A program made the position numbers and the translations under genes. The notes beneath the pieces are model-generated. The model made no database searches. It worked only from the letters and a program-made list of their open reading frames with translations, and was not told where the DNA came from. A stretch of 64,000 bases of DNA from Aotearoamyces nothofagi. Its lineage: Eukaryota > Ascomycota > Leotiomycetes > Leotiales > Tympanidaceae. Positions 14,211 through 23,813 of the stretch are shown here, piece by piece; the stretch's first letter is position 1; each line of letters begins with the position of its first letter. The DNA is taken from contig JADDTR010000005.1 in the NCBI GenBank assembly GCA_015345905.1, positions 558,001 to 622,000 of the forward strand, written 5' to 3'.

Positions 14211-14256
14211 TATCTCTCTATGTTTCTCTCTATGTTTCTCTCTATGTTTCTCTCTA
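14211..14256. repeat. 12-bp pyrimidine repeat, unit TTTCTCTCTATG x3
   Basis: Three near-perfect copies lie about 115-160 bases upstream of the epimerase start and could be part of its promoter or leader pyrimidine tract. Confidence 0.8.
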
Positions 14257-14371
14257 TATAAACTCTCCATCTCCCCTGGAACACCGTTGAAATAGCAGTC
14301 CGTTGAAAAAGGTTGGACAATTACACACATACCACGTGACATTATATTGATATATCCCCGAGACCACTTCG

Positions 14372-15655
14372 ATGGCGTCCAAGAAGGTGTTCATGTAAGC
14401 CTAATGGAAGAACCGCGTCGGCCAATCACGGGCCAGGACTCTAATTGATGTTGTAGAACAGGTGCCACGGGGTTTATTGGAGGCAGCGTCCTCGAAGCCG
14501 TGGTTCGCACGTACCCGGATTTACACATCACAGCCCTTCTGCGCTCGCCGTCTCCCGAGTTCACAGCCCGCTATCCTAAGATCAAGATCGTCCAGGGGAC
14601 GTTTGACTCTTTTGACGTGATTGAAGCTGCAGCTCAAGATGCCGACATCGTTCTACGTAAGCCTTTGCCATGCTATTCTACCTACAAATATATCCCACGC
14701 AGCTTTACCCTGCCGTCTTTTTCAGCACGAGAGTACCACAAGATATCATAAATAACACAGCGCTAAACTTCGAGCAACATGATACTGATCCCGTGCCAGA
14801 TCTCGGAGACATGGACCACGTCGGCTGCGTAAAGGCCATCCTCTCCGGCCTCTCCAAGAAAACCACCCCGAGCTTCCTCCTCCACCTGACCGGCACCGGC
14901 TGCATCTCGGACGAGCTGGGCCAGAAATGGATCGGGAAGCTCAACCCGCGCATCTGGAACGACGTCACAGATATCTCGGCCATCAACAACCTCCCGGCCG
15001 AGGCTATGCACCGCCATGTCGACAAGCCCATCACGGAGGCGTCCAACGACTTGCTGAAGACGGCAAACATCTGCCCGCCAGATATCTACGGCCGCGGCAA
15101 GGGCGTGGGGAGGAGAACGACGTATTTGGTGCCCGAGTATGTAAAAGCCGTGGCGAAAACCAAGCAGCCCTTTTACCTGGGCGACGGCGAGAACATGAGA
15201 GCGCTAGCACACATCGACGACGTTGCCGACTTCTTCGTCCTTCTCCTGGGCGAAGCTATCCAAGGAGGCGGAAAGGGTCAATGGGGGCAAGAAGTAAGCA
15301 TTATCTTCCCTCCCTCCACGCAGCCCTAACCACCCCCCAGGGCTTCTACTTCCTCTCCACCTCGGAAATCCCCTGGAAAGTGGCGGCCCAAGCCATCACC
15401 CGCATCGGCATCGCACAGGGCTGGCTCCCACCCACCGCCGTCCCCATCTCCCTCAACCCAGACCAGGCCAGCACTCTCTGGCCCGGCAAGGAGCGCCTGG
15501 CGCGCTACATCTGGGGCTCCAACAGCCGCGCCGAGAGCGTACGCGCCCGCGCCCTCGGCTGGGTGCCGCACGCCAGGACCTTTCTCGACTGTCTCGAGGA
15601 CGACGTCGGTCTCGCGGTGGAGAACCTGGATGCCGGCCCGGGTATGCTGGCGTGA
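14372..15655 (+). CDS. NAD(P)-binding epimerase/NmrA-like extended SDR
   Basis: Rossmann-fold protein of the nucleoside-diphosphate-sugar epimerase class. Exons 14372..14394, 14457..14656, 14761..15293, 15341..15655 (356 aa). Exon 1 is 23 bases; joined to exon 2 it gives MASKKVFITGATGFIGG, so the dinucleotide-binding TGATGFIGG directly supports both splice and start. Later parts (HVGCVKAIL, FLLHLTGTG, PPDIYGRGKG, IDDVADFFVLLL) fit fungal atypical extended SDRs. A canonical YxxxK is not evident, which is common in this group. The acceptor of intron 2 (ending 14760) is chosen because it is the only nearby AG that restores the frame without a stop; it is less certain than the others. The substrate cannot be told from sequence. 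Confidence 0.8.
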
Positions 15656-15854
15656 GTGCGGTGCTGTTGTTGGGTGATGACGGGTGGTGGATTCGGAGAG
15701 TAATGTCAGGGAATGACGGGAGGCGAATCCGGAGAGTAATGTCAGGGAATGACGGGAGCATCTGGAAAGGGGAATCGGAGAATTATAGCTAGCTAATGAC
15801 GGATAACTTGATGACGAGATGTCGAAATCTGTGCTATATAAATATTTACATGTG

Positions 15855-16380
15855 TATTTCTCGTTTCTCGTTTCTCTTCTCTCTTTTTGCCTTTTGCCTT
15901 TTCCCTCTCGTTTCTCCTTTCGCCCTTCTTCTTTCCCCCTTCCCCTTTCTCTCTTCTCTTTCCCCTTTCTTCTCTATCTTCTCCCTTCCCCTCTCCCTCC
16001 CTTCCCCCTTCCCCCTTCCCCTTCCCCTCCCTTCCCCTCCTCTCTCCTCTCTCTTCTCTCCCCCCCTCCTCTCTCTCCCGCCATATCATATCAAACCAAA
16101 CCAAACACTCCCATCATCCATCACCCATCACCAACACCCATCACCCATCACCCGAGATTTCCCCTCTCTCTCTGCCCCCCTCCTCTCTCCCCCCCTCCTC
16201 TCCCGCCATATCAAACCAAACCAAACCAAACACTCCCATCCTCATCCTCCATCCTCCCATCCACCCATCACCCATCCTCCCATCTCCCATCTCCCATCAC
16301 CCATCCACCCATCACCCATCCTCATCACCCATCACCCATCACCAACACCCATCACCCATCCACCCATCACCCGAGATTCC
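15855..16380. repeat. Polypyrimidine tract followed by CATCACCCAT repeats
   Basis: About 220 bases are almost entirely C and T. Two related segments follow, each carrying CATATCAAACCAAACC-like and CATCACCCATC repeats (about 16080-16190 and 16205-16390). Confidence 0.8.
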
Positions 16381-16433
16381 CCCCTCTCTCTCTGCCTACG
16401 ATGCTTCTCCCCTTCATCACTTCATCACTTTTT

Positions 16434-16470
16434 TGCTTGCTTGCTAGCTAGCTAGCTAGCTAGCTAGCTT
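16434..16470. repeat. (CTAG)n microsatellite
   Basis: About seven GCTA/CTAG units, preceded by three GCTT units. The array is self-complementary and could form a hairpin. Confidence 0.9.
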
Positions 16471-17061
16471 GGACGAGAGAGAGAGGTAGAGGTAGGTAGG
16501 TACTTTCCTAGCAGCAGTAGCTCGGTAGGAGGATCGCTCCTTTTCTTTTCTTTTTTTTTTTTTTGGGAGTACGGAAGGACCTTGATATTTATATTCCATC
16601 CTATAGATCTCCAATCAACTACTCAAAAACAAGAACAAGAACATCAATCTCTCTCTCTTACTCTCTCCTAAAAACCAATAAATCAGAGTATATTTATAAA
16701 GCTCATGATGATTACTCTCTCTCTCTCTCTTTATAGATCTCCAAAAAGTCAGTCAGTCAGTCAGTTGAAATGAGATAAAAACAGAATTATCAAGATTTCT
16801 CGCTCGCTATGGAAACCAAGAATATTATAAGAATCCCCAATGATTACAGTCATAAAACTCGTGATAGAGCGCCCCCCCCTCCTCTCCAGCCCATCTGATC
16901 CGTGCGATACCCCATAATTAGAGACCCCCGCATTACAGGACCCGAGGCGAGAGAGCCCGAGTCCAGCAGGTATCCATCTATCCGCCTATCCGCCCCCCCC
17001 ACCCCCTCTCTTCCCGCCATTACGTGTGCCCGGCTCGCACCTTCGCCAGCCCACCCCCGCC

Positions 17062-18302
17062 CTACCAGTCGACGGCCCAGCCGTTGTGCTCCAGGAACTC
17101 CTCGCACGCCGCTCGCAGGCCCAGGTTGGGCCGGAGTTCGTCCACTCGTAGGGGTTCGCGGGTTAGGGGGTCGGTGGCGGAGCGGCGGAGGTGTTCGGTT
17201 ATCGAGGCGCGTTCGTAGGATTGGCCCGTTTTTGTCTGTTGGGAGAGGAGGTTTAGAGTGTGACTTTATGGGGAGATTAGGAGGGGGGGAGGGGTAGGGG
17301 AAAAGGGGGAGGGAGAAGAAAGGAGAAAGGAGAAGAAGAAAAAAAGAAGAAAATAGAAAGAAAAGGAGAAAGGAGAAAAAAAGAAAGAGAAAATAGAAAG
17401 GAGAAAGAAAAGAAGAAAAGACTTGGGAGAAAAGAAATTCTCAAACATACCATTACGGGATCGTGCATAACAGCAAAGGTGATGTTATCAATCGCCCAAT
17501 CCGGCACCTCTCTCCTCTTCTCCCCCCCCTCCGCCACCGCCGCCCTCTCCAGCGCCCTCGTCACGTCCTCGATGTTCCGCTCACACTTCCGCTCGGCCTC
17601 CTCGATCAGCTCCTCCGACTCGACCTCGCCCAGCTCGCCCGTCGCCCTCCTCCCCCGCACCTCGGCCACCTCGGCCTCGCGGAGCCTCCTCAGCCCCTCC
17701 AGGGCGTCCTCGGCCAGCCGGCCTCTGCCGCCCAGCCTCTCCCTCTCCCTGGCCTCCCAGACCTCCTTCTTGCACCGCAGCACCAGCGCCACGACGTTGG
17801 CGAGGCTCCGCTCCGACCTCTTGTCGCTAGACTTGTAGCAGAGCTCGTAGGCGCGCTGGGCCGACGACAGCGCCGCCTGCTTCTGCCCGAGCTCGATCTG
17901 GGCCTGCGCCATGTCGTAGTAGGCCTTCATGTTTTCCGAGAGCAGGTTGATGGACGCGAGACAGTCCGGGATGACGGCGTCGTAGAGGTGGAGCTTCAGG
18001 CGTGCCATTGCGCGGTTGGTGTAGAGGAGGTGGTTTGTGGGGTCGGCTATGATGCTGTGAGAGGGCGTGTCAGTCAGCATACGGAAGGGCAGGAGAAGAC
18101 GACAGGGTTACTCACGCCTTTGAATAATACACCTCGGCGCCGGCATAATCCTGCTCCTGGAAACATCTATGATAGAATAAAAGATTCAGCCCTGCTCAAC
18201 GGCGACCTGGCAGTAAGCACGGCCATGCGTGACGGATCTGAAGTAGAAGAAGACGTACTTGTTCCCGTCTTCTTTCAGCTGCAATGCGCGTGCTGTTGCC
18301 AT
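17062..18302 (-). CDS. CHIP-like E3 ubiquitin ligase (TPR plus U-box)
   Basis: Co-chaperone ubiquitin ligase of the STUB1/CHIP type: the TPR domain binds Hsp70/Hsp90 C termini and the U-box recruits E2. Exons on the minus strand: 18302..18259, 18166..18116, 18054..17451, 17235..17062 (290 aa, close to human CHIP at 303). The TPR region (about 1-120) includes ALQLKEDGNK, DYAGAEVYYSKAI and PTNHLLYTNRAMARLKL. A charged coiled-coil middle (about 125-210, rich in E and R) follows. The U-box (about 215-285) reads VPDWAIDNITF, then MHDPVMTKTGQSYER, then DPLTREPLR. The last intron (17236..17450) is 215 bases and nearly pure pyrimidine on the coding strand. The gene is strongly GC-biased except for that intron. 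Every junction keeps the frame, and the U-box reads through its intron cleanly. Confidence 0.9.
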
Positions 18303-18740
18303 GCTGGGCGGCGTGTGGTCCCCGCTCGATGGTGAGATGTGCGGACTCTTGCGGATAAGAGCAATGTGCGGACTCTTGCGGATAAGAGCGCGAGTGAGTC
18401 GCGGCCGCCGCCTACCTCTCCCAACAAAGAAAAAAATCGCAAAAACACAAGGAGTAAAGGGGGATCTATCTATCTAGCGGTCTCCTCTGGTCTCCTCTGG
18501 ACTCCTCTGGCTGTGTGCTGTAGATTGCTCAAATAGCCGATACTCTGAGGTCTGCCTACCTCTCCCAACAAAGAAAAAAAATCGCAAAAACACAAGGAGT
18601 AAAAGGGGGATCTATCTAGCGGTCTCCTCTGGACTCCTCTGGTCTCCTCTTGCCGTAGAACAGCTCACAGCTCACAGCTCACAGCTCACAGCCTCGCAAC
18701 AAGAACACCAACAGCAGCCGATCGATACGAGTTAAAGAGG

Positions 18741-18771
<31 letters not shown>

Positions 18772-19288
18772 GGGGGACACGGCCGGCTTGCTTGCCAGAA
18801 TATCTGTGGCCGGCGCAAGGGGGTTTTCGTATAGATTAGATGTTTTTGTGTTTTTGTGTTTTTGTGTAGGGTCGGGGTCGGGGTCGGGGTCCCGGGGGAT
18901 TTTGGGATTTTGGTTGCGTTGCGTGCAGAGGGATGTATATTTCGTTGTCGCACGGTCGAGAGGTGGTCTCTTCAGCCTCGTTTCCCCACAAAAGGATTGG
19001 TCATTCCGGGATTGGAACGTTCTGGAAGACCGAGATATATCATGTTTCTATCTTGGGACCCAACTCTTGACGTAGACTAGATACTGGATAAAGATGCAGT
19101 TTTTAGAGTCATAGCAGATTTATATAATACCACGACACACTTTTCGCAGCTTCACTTTGAATATCTAGATTCTTGAACCACAAACGATCTATTGATGCGG
19201 CGCCTATTGTACAAGCACATTTGGCCTCAACCAGGCTTCCATCTCCCCAAGACTTTCTACCACGTATCTTCCACACTCCATGGTAAAT
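18303..19288. other. Intergenic between CHIP-like and QCR10 (both minus)
   Basis: 986 bases forming the CHIP-like promoter and the QCR10 3' flank. They contain a tandem 23-base duplication (18339-18389), a direct duplication of about 97 bases, (TC)n(GC)n near 18740-18770 and short GTTTTT/GGGGTC arrays near 18845-18892. No gene recognised. Confidence 0.5.
18411..18650. repeat. Direct duplication of about 97 bp
   Basis: Copies at about 18411-18510 and 18555-18650 both begin CCTACCTCTCCCAACAAAG and continue through a CACAAGGAGTAAA core into CTCCTCTGG triplicates. They differ mainly by one A and by the number of CTAT units. Confidence 0.85.
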
Positions 19289-20090
19289 CTAAAACGGCTG
19301 TATTTCATTAGTATTCAATTGGAGAAAATGCTCAACAGAACGAAGATCTAATATGGTGGTTGGCGTGTCATGATAGGCTCTGTACTTTATGCCTGCGGAA
19401 AGAGATGACAGCGCCCACTTGCTATATATTGCAATATCTTTATCCGCGTCATGAACAAGCCAGTGCTTAGACTCTTATTCCTGACACTGCCAGGCTTCCG
19501 GAAAGTATAAGAGGATGTACGTACATTGTCCGAGGCAGGAATATCCTTTATGAAGTGTTCACCGATGATGGGGATTTTCTAGACAGATCTTAGCATAGCC
19601 TAGGGCTATGGGGCGAAGACGACCTACCACTATGATATCATCGCGTACTCGTGGTATATCGGAGAAGAAGAAGATGGCGAAGAATCCCGCAACTCCACCG
19701 AACGCGCCCAGTGTCATGCCCCTATATGCCAAAGTTAGCCATATCTAGCAATGCATTCTTCACGTCCCTCGTAATTCTGCTCTCGCTTCCAATAGAGGAG
19801 AGAGATCCTCAAGATGGGGAAAGCGTGGCCGGAGAAGAACGTACAGCTTGGTCGCGCTCCGGATTGTCCAGCCGGCAAGGTGTGGTTGGATCTTATATCT
19901 GACAGGACGGTCAGTAACCCGATGAGCAAGACGAGCCAATTGAGCATACCTAGGGCCATATGGTGATTTGTAGGTTGGGTAGTTGGGCCTCGTGCCGGCA
20001 CTGGAGCTGAACTGGAAGACGCAGAAGAGTCAGTAGGAGCAGTGTGCAGGGCTGGGGGCTGGAATGGAATGAGCTCACTCCGCCAGGCAT
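19289..20090 (-). CDS. QCR10: Ubiquinol-cytochrome c reductase subunit 10
   Basis: Small single-helix subunit of respiratory complex III in the inner mitochondrial membrane. The gene is easy to miss because it is cut into six tiny exons on the minus strand: 20090..20079, 20011..19950, 19898..19845, 19721..19628, 19578..19525, 19297..19289 (94 aa). Joined, it reads MPGGFSSSAGTRPNYPTYKS..., then YKIQPHLAGWTIRSATKLG, a membrane helix MTLGAFGGVAGFFAIFFF, SDIPRVRDDI and KIPIIGEHFIKDIPASDNPF, which matches fungal Qcr10. The first exon encodes four residues; the last encodes only P, F and the stop, reached by an intron of 227 bases ending in ACTAATGAAATACAG. All five introns are GT-AG and every phase matches. 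Confidence 0.9.
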
Positions 20091-20445
20091 CTTGTGTTGG
20101 TACGAGAGGAGGGATAGCGAAGTCAATTGGCGTTACGACGGTGAGGTAGGCGTGGAGTTGCGAGCAGGATCTTGGCCGGAGCTCCTCGGGACCGCCTTGA
20201 TGCCTGAGGCTTCAGCCGTCACTCGTCAGCCGTCACTCCTGTCTGGATGGATGGATGACAGAATTGACAAGGCCCCTGCTTATCGAGCGTCCTGTCCAGG
20301 TATTCTGTGCTGTTCTTTTTATTCTGGCCTTGGATTTATTTACAGCTTAGAACTGATGTAATTGCCATATCCCAGTAATCTATTAGTTAATATGGCTGCG
20401 AGACAGTGCCATGCCCGGCTACAGAGAGAGAGCAGTTTACCATTT

Positions 20446-20537
20446 TAATAGTTGCCAGCTTAATAGTTGCCAGCTTAATAGTTGCCAGCTTAATAGTTGC
20501 CAGCTTAACAGTTTGCCAGCTTAACAGTTTGCCAGCT
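20446..20537. repeat. 15-bp minisatellite, unit TAATAGTTGCCAGCT
   Basis: Four identical 15-base copies (20446, 20461, 20476, 20491), then two 16-base variants TAACAGTTTGCCAGCT (20506, 20522). Confidence 0.95.
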
Positions 20538-20924
20538 TGCCCACCAGAAGCTACAACAGAACATCTTCGTCCCCTGTACAGCACCGCTGCACCGCTGCAC
20601 CGCTGCACTGCAGACAAGAATCTTGCGTGCGCAGTAAAGGCTGGGCGATGCACGCAGACGCCGGCGTGGCGGGGCCATCGGCAGCAATAGGAAGCCGGGT
20701 GGGCCACTCGCGCCGAAGGACCACAGAGCACGTGCGGGAAGGATGGAGAAGGGATGCCTGAGGGGGGAGGAGCACAGCACTGGCCGAGCACCACAGACAC
20801 AGAATCGGGGCATCGGTGACGCCTCGACGTAGGGGCATATCAGACAGAGTCGAGAGAGAGAGAGATGCTCTGTGTGTGAGTGCATTCCGACATTGCCGCC
20901 ATGTCGCGAGATGGTATGGAGTGG

Positions 20925-21056
20925 AGGATGTTCTAATAGAGGATGTTCTAATAGATGACATCCTAATAGATGACATCCTAATAGATGACATTCTAATAGA
21001 TGACATTCTAATAGATGACATTCTAATAATTATCCTAATAGAGAACATCCCAATAG
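20925..21056. repeat. 15-bp minisatellite, unit ATGACATTCTAATAG
   Basis: Nine copies, with AGGATGTTCTAATAG, ATGACATCCTAATAG and ATGACATTCTAATAG variants in blocks and one copy cut to 12 bases. The order of variants shows stepwise duplication. Confidence 0.95.
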
Positions 21057-21388
21057 CAAACAGCCTAATGCATCGAAGCTGATTTGCAGACCAGACCAGA
21101 CCAGACAGGCTCTCTCTGCTTCATGCCTGCCTGCCCGCCCGCACCCGCACCCGCAACCCGCTCACCGACTCGCCGACTCCGCGGCCGACGACAGGCCACC
21201 TCTGCGGTGCCGCACCCCGCCGCGACCAACAGCAGCGCCGCCTCCAGCGTCTGCGCTCCCCGCGACATACGATTGTTCTGGTCCTGGTCCGGGCTCGGGC
21301 CTGCCGCGTGTGGAGAAGCTGCGGCCGTGCAGTGTGCAGTGTGCAGTGTGCAGTCAGTGATCAGTCAGTGTTGTCCAGTGTTGTCCAG

Positions 21389-21492
21389 TGACCAGTTAGT
21401 GACCAGTTAGTGACCAGTTAGTGACCAGTTAGTGACCAGTTAGTGACCAGTTAGTGACCAGTGACCAGTGTCCAGTGTCCAGTGTCCAGTGT
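21389..21492. repeat. 11-bp array (GTTAGTGACCA) passing into 7-bp GTCCAGT copies
   Basis: About six to seven copies of the 11-base unit, followed by GTCCAGT units. Both share CCAGT, so one may have seeded the other. Confidence 0.88.
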
Positions 21493-21744
21493 CTACAGCG
21501 TCCAGCGTCCACAGCGTCCAGCGTCCAGCGGGTTCACTGGCCGTGCAGCACCCGGCTACAGGCTACAGCTGGCTACAGCCTGCAGCCTGGAACCGGCAGC
21601 CTGGGAGCCTGGCAGCCTGCCGACCCTCCTCTCCGATCCCCCCCGCATTTCGTCGGCTCTTCTTCTATTTTCTATTTTCAATCCCCCTCGACCGACTGGC
21701 CCTCGTCGACGCTGCTTCTTGGCTGATCTTGACGGGCGCCGGGT

Positions 21745-21870
21745 CGACCTCGACCTCAACCTCAACCTCAACCTCAACCTCGCGGGCATCGTCCTTGGAC
21801 CACCGCCCTTCAGCGTTACAGCGTTACAGCGACAGCGACAGCGACAGCGACAGCGTCAGCGCCAGCGCCA
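21745..21870. repeat. 6-bp arrays CTCAAC and CAGCGA
   Basis: Five CTCAAC/CTCGAC units near 21745-21781 and about seven CAGCGA/CAGCGC units near 21822-21870. Confidence 0.85.
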
Positions 21871-22041
21871 GAGCGTCGCCCTCTACTCCACCGCAGACCG
21901 CGCCAGATAGGCATCTCCGACCCCCCGTCCTCCACCAGAAGAGTGGATCACGCTCGCCGACACCGTTCATTCCGGTGCCCGACTGCAGTATAAGCCCCAG
22001 CTTCCCTCGAGACCCTCGACGCCTGCTCGACCACCGCCATC

Positions 22042-22545
22042 ATGAACACCATGCAGCCGCAGCGTCCGTTCTTCGCAAACTTCCTCGCCGCCTTCCGAGC
22101 ACACTCGGCCATCCAGAACCAGGCCAAAGGGCCCGCTCCGTCGACCGCCCAGCCCGGCCACACAGCCAGCACCTCGTCGACAACGGCGGCCCCTACCCAG
22201 AGCACCTCACAAGCATCGCATCCCCGCTCGATAGCCGCCAAGTCGGGCGCAACAACGAGTGCTCTGAATCAACTGCACTCCCCTCGTGCCGCATCCACCT
22301 CTCCCTTATCTCTCTCGCCCGGCCAGACATCGCCCGGGGGCTACCTGCAGCGGACCGACAGCAGCGACGCTGGACGGCGGCGAGGGAGCGACAGCTCCAG
22401 CGAAGGCTTCCGAGACGTGCTGGGAGCCGAGAAGTGGTACATCGGAGGTCGCACCGCGCAAGGAGAGGAGCGCTTCTTCAAACTGGGTGTGGTAAGACGG
22501 GAGAGGAGCATTGATCGGCTGAGTCTAGATCGGTTGAGTCTGTGA
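22042..22545 (+). CDS. Small conserved disordered fungal protein, function unknown
   Basis: Single exon, 167 aa. The N terminus MNTMQPQRPFFANFLAAFRAH is a short amphipathic segment. A long S/T/A/P-rich disordered stretch follows, then a compact conserved-looking end with GAEKWYIGGRTAQGEERFF and the duplicated C-terminal motif DRLSLDRLSL. Basic RRERS before the motif, together with the serines, suggests a phosphorylated or docking tail; that is inference. A GTAAGA inside KLGVVRRE could be a donor, but the downstream frame ends naturally at the motif, so I keep it unspliced. The gene sits behind a 2-kb repeat-rich upstream region. I recognise no family or function. Confidence 0.6.
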   Translation: MNTMQPQRPFFANFLAAFRAHSAIQNQAKGPAPSTAQPGHTASTSSTTAAPTQSTSQASHPRSIAAKSGATTSALNQLHSPRAASTSPLSLSPGQTSPGGYLQRTDSSDAGRRRGSDSSSEGFRDVLGAEKWYIGGRTAQGEERFFKLGVVRRERSIDRLSLDRLSL

Positions 22546-23016
22546 CGGCCGTTAGTTGTTGATGATATGTGATGGGCTTCGACGGCGAGGCAGGATCATG
22601 GGTATATAGTTATGGACCGGCTGGGGATTCAGGCACGCAAACCTGTACCGCTACTGTGGCCGTGTCGGCATTGACAGTATGGCGTTCTGGGAGTCCAATA
22701 GCACTCGCGTCGACGCATCACGCAGTGAGCACATATGAAGATCAATCGATCACTCTTTATTCACCCTGCTCCTCCTTCGTATCGGTGCATTCCTGACCTT
22801 GATCTATTCTCGTATGCCCAGCCTGCCCTGCCCACATGCATCCGTGATCCCAAACGCCATGGCAATGAAGACTCCAAATCTCTCCTACGTTCCCATATCC
22901 CAGTCCGCCAACGTCCTCTCACAGCTCCATGTCATCCTCGCTCTCCTCCCCTCCTCCATCTCCTCTCTCACAGCTCCATGTCATCCTCGCTCTCCTCCCC
23001 TCCTCCATCGCCCCTC
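22546..23016. other. Convergent intergenic region before PSF2 3' end
   Basis: 471 bases between convergent genes. The right half is occupied by the 49-bp array that runs into PSF2. Nothing else was recognised. Confidence 0.5.
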
Positions 23017-23067
23017 TCACAGCTCCATGTCATCCTCGCTCTCCTCCCCTCCTCCATCGCCCCTCTC
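22915..23067. repeat. 49-bp tandem array overlapping the PSF2 stop codon
   Basis: Three near-identical 49-base units start CTCACAGCTCCATGTCATCC (copies of CAGCTCCATG at 22922, 22971 and 23020), plus a decayed fourth edge. On the minus strand the rightmost unit encodes the last residues and the TGA of PSF2. Confidence 0.92.
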
Positions 23068-23813
23068 ACCTCCACCGTCCCTCCTCGCACCCTCCCTACT
23101 GGCGCCCAGAACCCTCAGCGCACCCACAACGCCGACCACAAAAGCCCTCTCCTGACAAACCTCCATGGCACCGACGCCTCTCAGGCTGACCACCCCGCCG
23201 CCCTCCAACCCCTTCATCCCGGCTCTGAGCTTGCTCAGCCTCACCTCCCGTATGTCTCTCAGCAAGCCACGGACCAGGCCCGGCGTGCCATGCGGGAAGC
23301 TCTGCGGGCTGGCGGACAGCAGGATGTCGCCCAGCTCGGCCCAGTGGTAGGGCAGCGCGCCCTCGGCGGCCGGGTGGGGAGGCAGCGGCGAGAAGGTGTC
23401 CGGGCTGTCCATCTCGGCCTTGAGGACCGCCTCGAGCGACGGCGCGCTGAGCCACGGCGGCGGCACGATGTCCGCGCGGCGCTGTCGCTGCAGCAGCAGC
23501 GCGAGCCAGAGGGGCAGCCGCGCCGCGAGGGGCGGGTTCAGCGACGGCGTCGTGCCCTGTACACGCAAGTCAGTAACATGGAAACAGCAGCGCGGCGCGG
23601 CGCCCGGGGGGCGAAAAAAAAAACCCCCCCCCCCAGCAAGACGCGTACAGGCAGAGAGGGCGGGGGACACGTCGGGGAAGGGCGAGAGAGAGGACTCACA
23701 GCCAGCAAGTCCAGGGCCTGCAGTCTCTGTCTGGGGACGACGGCGACCAGCTCGGCCTCGCACAGAAAGGCCATCTCGGCCGGCGTCAGGCCTGTCGGCA
23801 GTGGAAGCGCCAT
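23017..23813 (-). CDS. PSF2: GINS complex subunit Psf2
   Basis: Subunit of the GINS tetramer in the Cdc45-MCM-GINS replicative helicase (nuclear). Two exons on the minus strand: 23813..23700 and 23556..23017 (217 aa); the intron is GTGAGT...ACAG. The hallmarks of Psf2 are present: the N-terminal beta domain [19 protein letters not shown] and [36 protein letters not shown], then [13 protein letters not shown] and [20 protein letters not shown]. The C-terminal ~40 residues are acidic and glycine-rich (EESEDDMEL) and come from a 49-bp DNA repeat, so this tail has been recently remodelled. It shares a 552-base divergent promoter with ALG10. Strong GC bias at third positions. Confidence 0.93.

Larger units (their letters stand above)
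12412..14371. other. Divergent intergenic region rich in minisatellites
   Basis: 1960 bases between SCH9 (minus) and the epimerase gene (plus). It contains at least four separate short tandem arrays, listed on their own. Long open frames here (for example 12619-13188 and 13190-13672) are made of repeat-encoded residues and show no domain. Confidence 0.5.
15656..17061. other. Convergent intergenic region, pyrimidine-rich low complexity
   Basis: 1406 bases. It holds tandem copies of AATGTCAGGGAATGACGGG near 15700-15755, a long C/T tract, a CATCACCCAT block, a (CTAG)n array, an 18-base T-rich run near 16545 and a (TC)n tract near 16710. Open frames on the plus strand from 15796 are pure S/P/L/F low complexity. 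Confidence 0.55.
20091..22041. other. Divergent intergenic region with stacked minisatellites
   Basis: 1951 bases between QCR10 (minus) and the small conserved protein (plus). Two 15-bp arrays, an 11-bp array, 7-bp GTCCAGT copies and two 6-bp arrays are listed separately. Frames such as 21468-22514 are repeat-encoded and were not called. Confidence 0.5.

Noticed and set aside
15796-16455. Three overlapping open frames of about 200 residues on the plus strand
   Set aside because: All are S/P/L/F/H low complexity generated by C/T repeats, with no domain, and all three frames are equally open.
20446-21056. Regular short repeats that might suggest a CRISPR array
   Set aside because: Units are head-to-tail with no unique spacers, the host is a fungus and no cas genes are present. 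They are minisatellites.
21468-22514. Open frame of 348 residues overlapping the small conserved protein
   Set aside because: Its sequence is repeat-derived and changes character along its length; the 22042 frame has a constrained C terminus instead.
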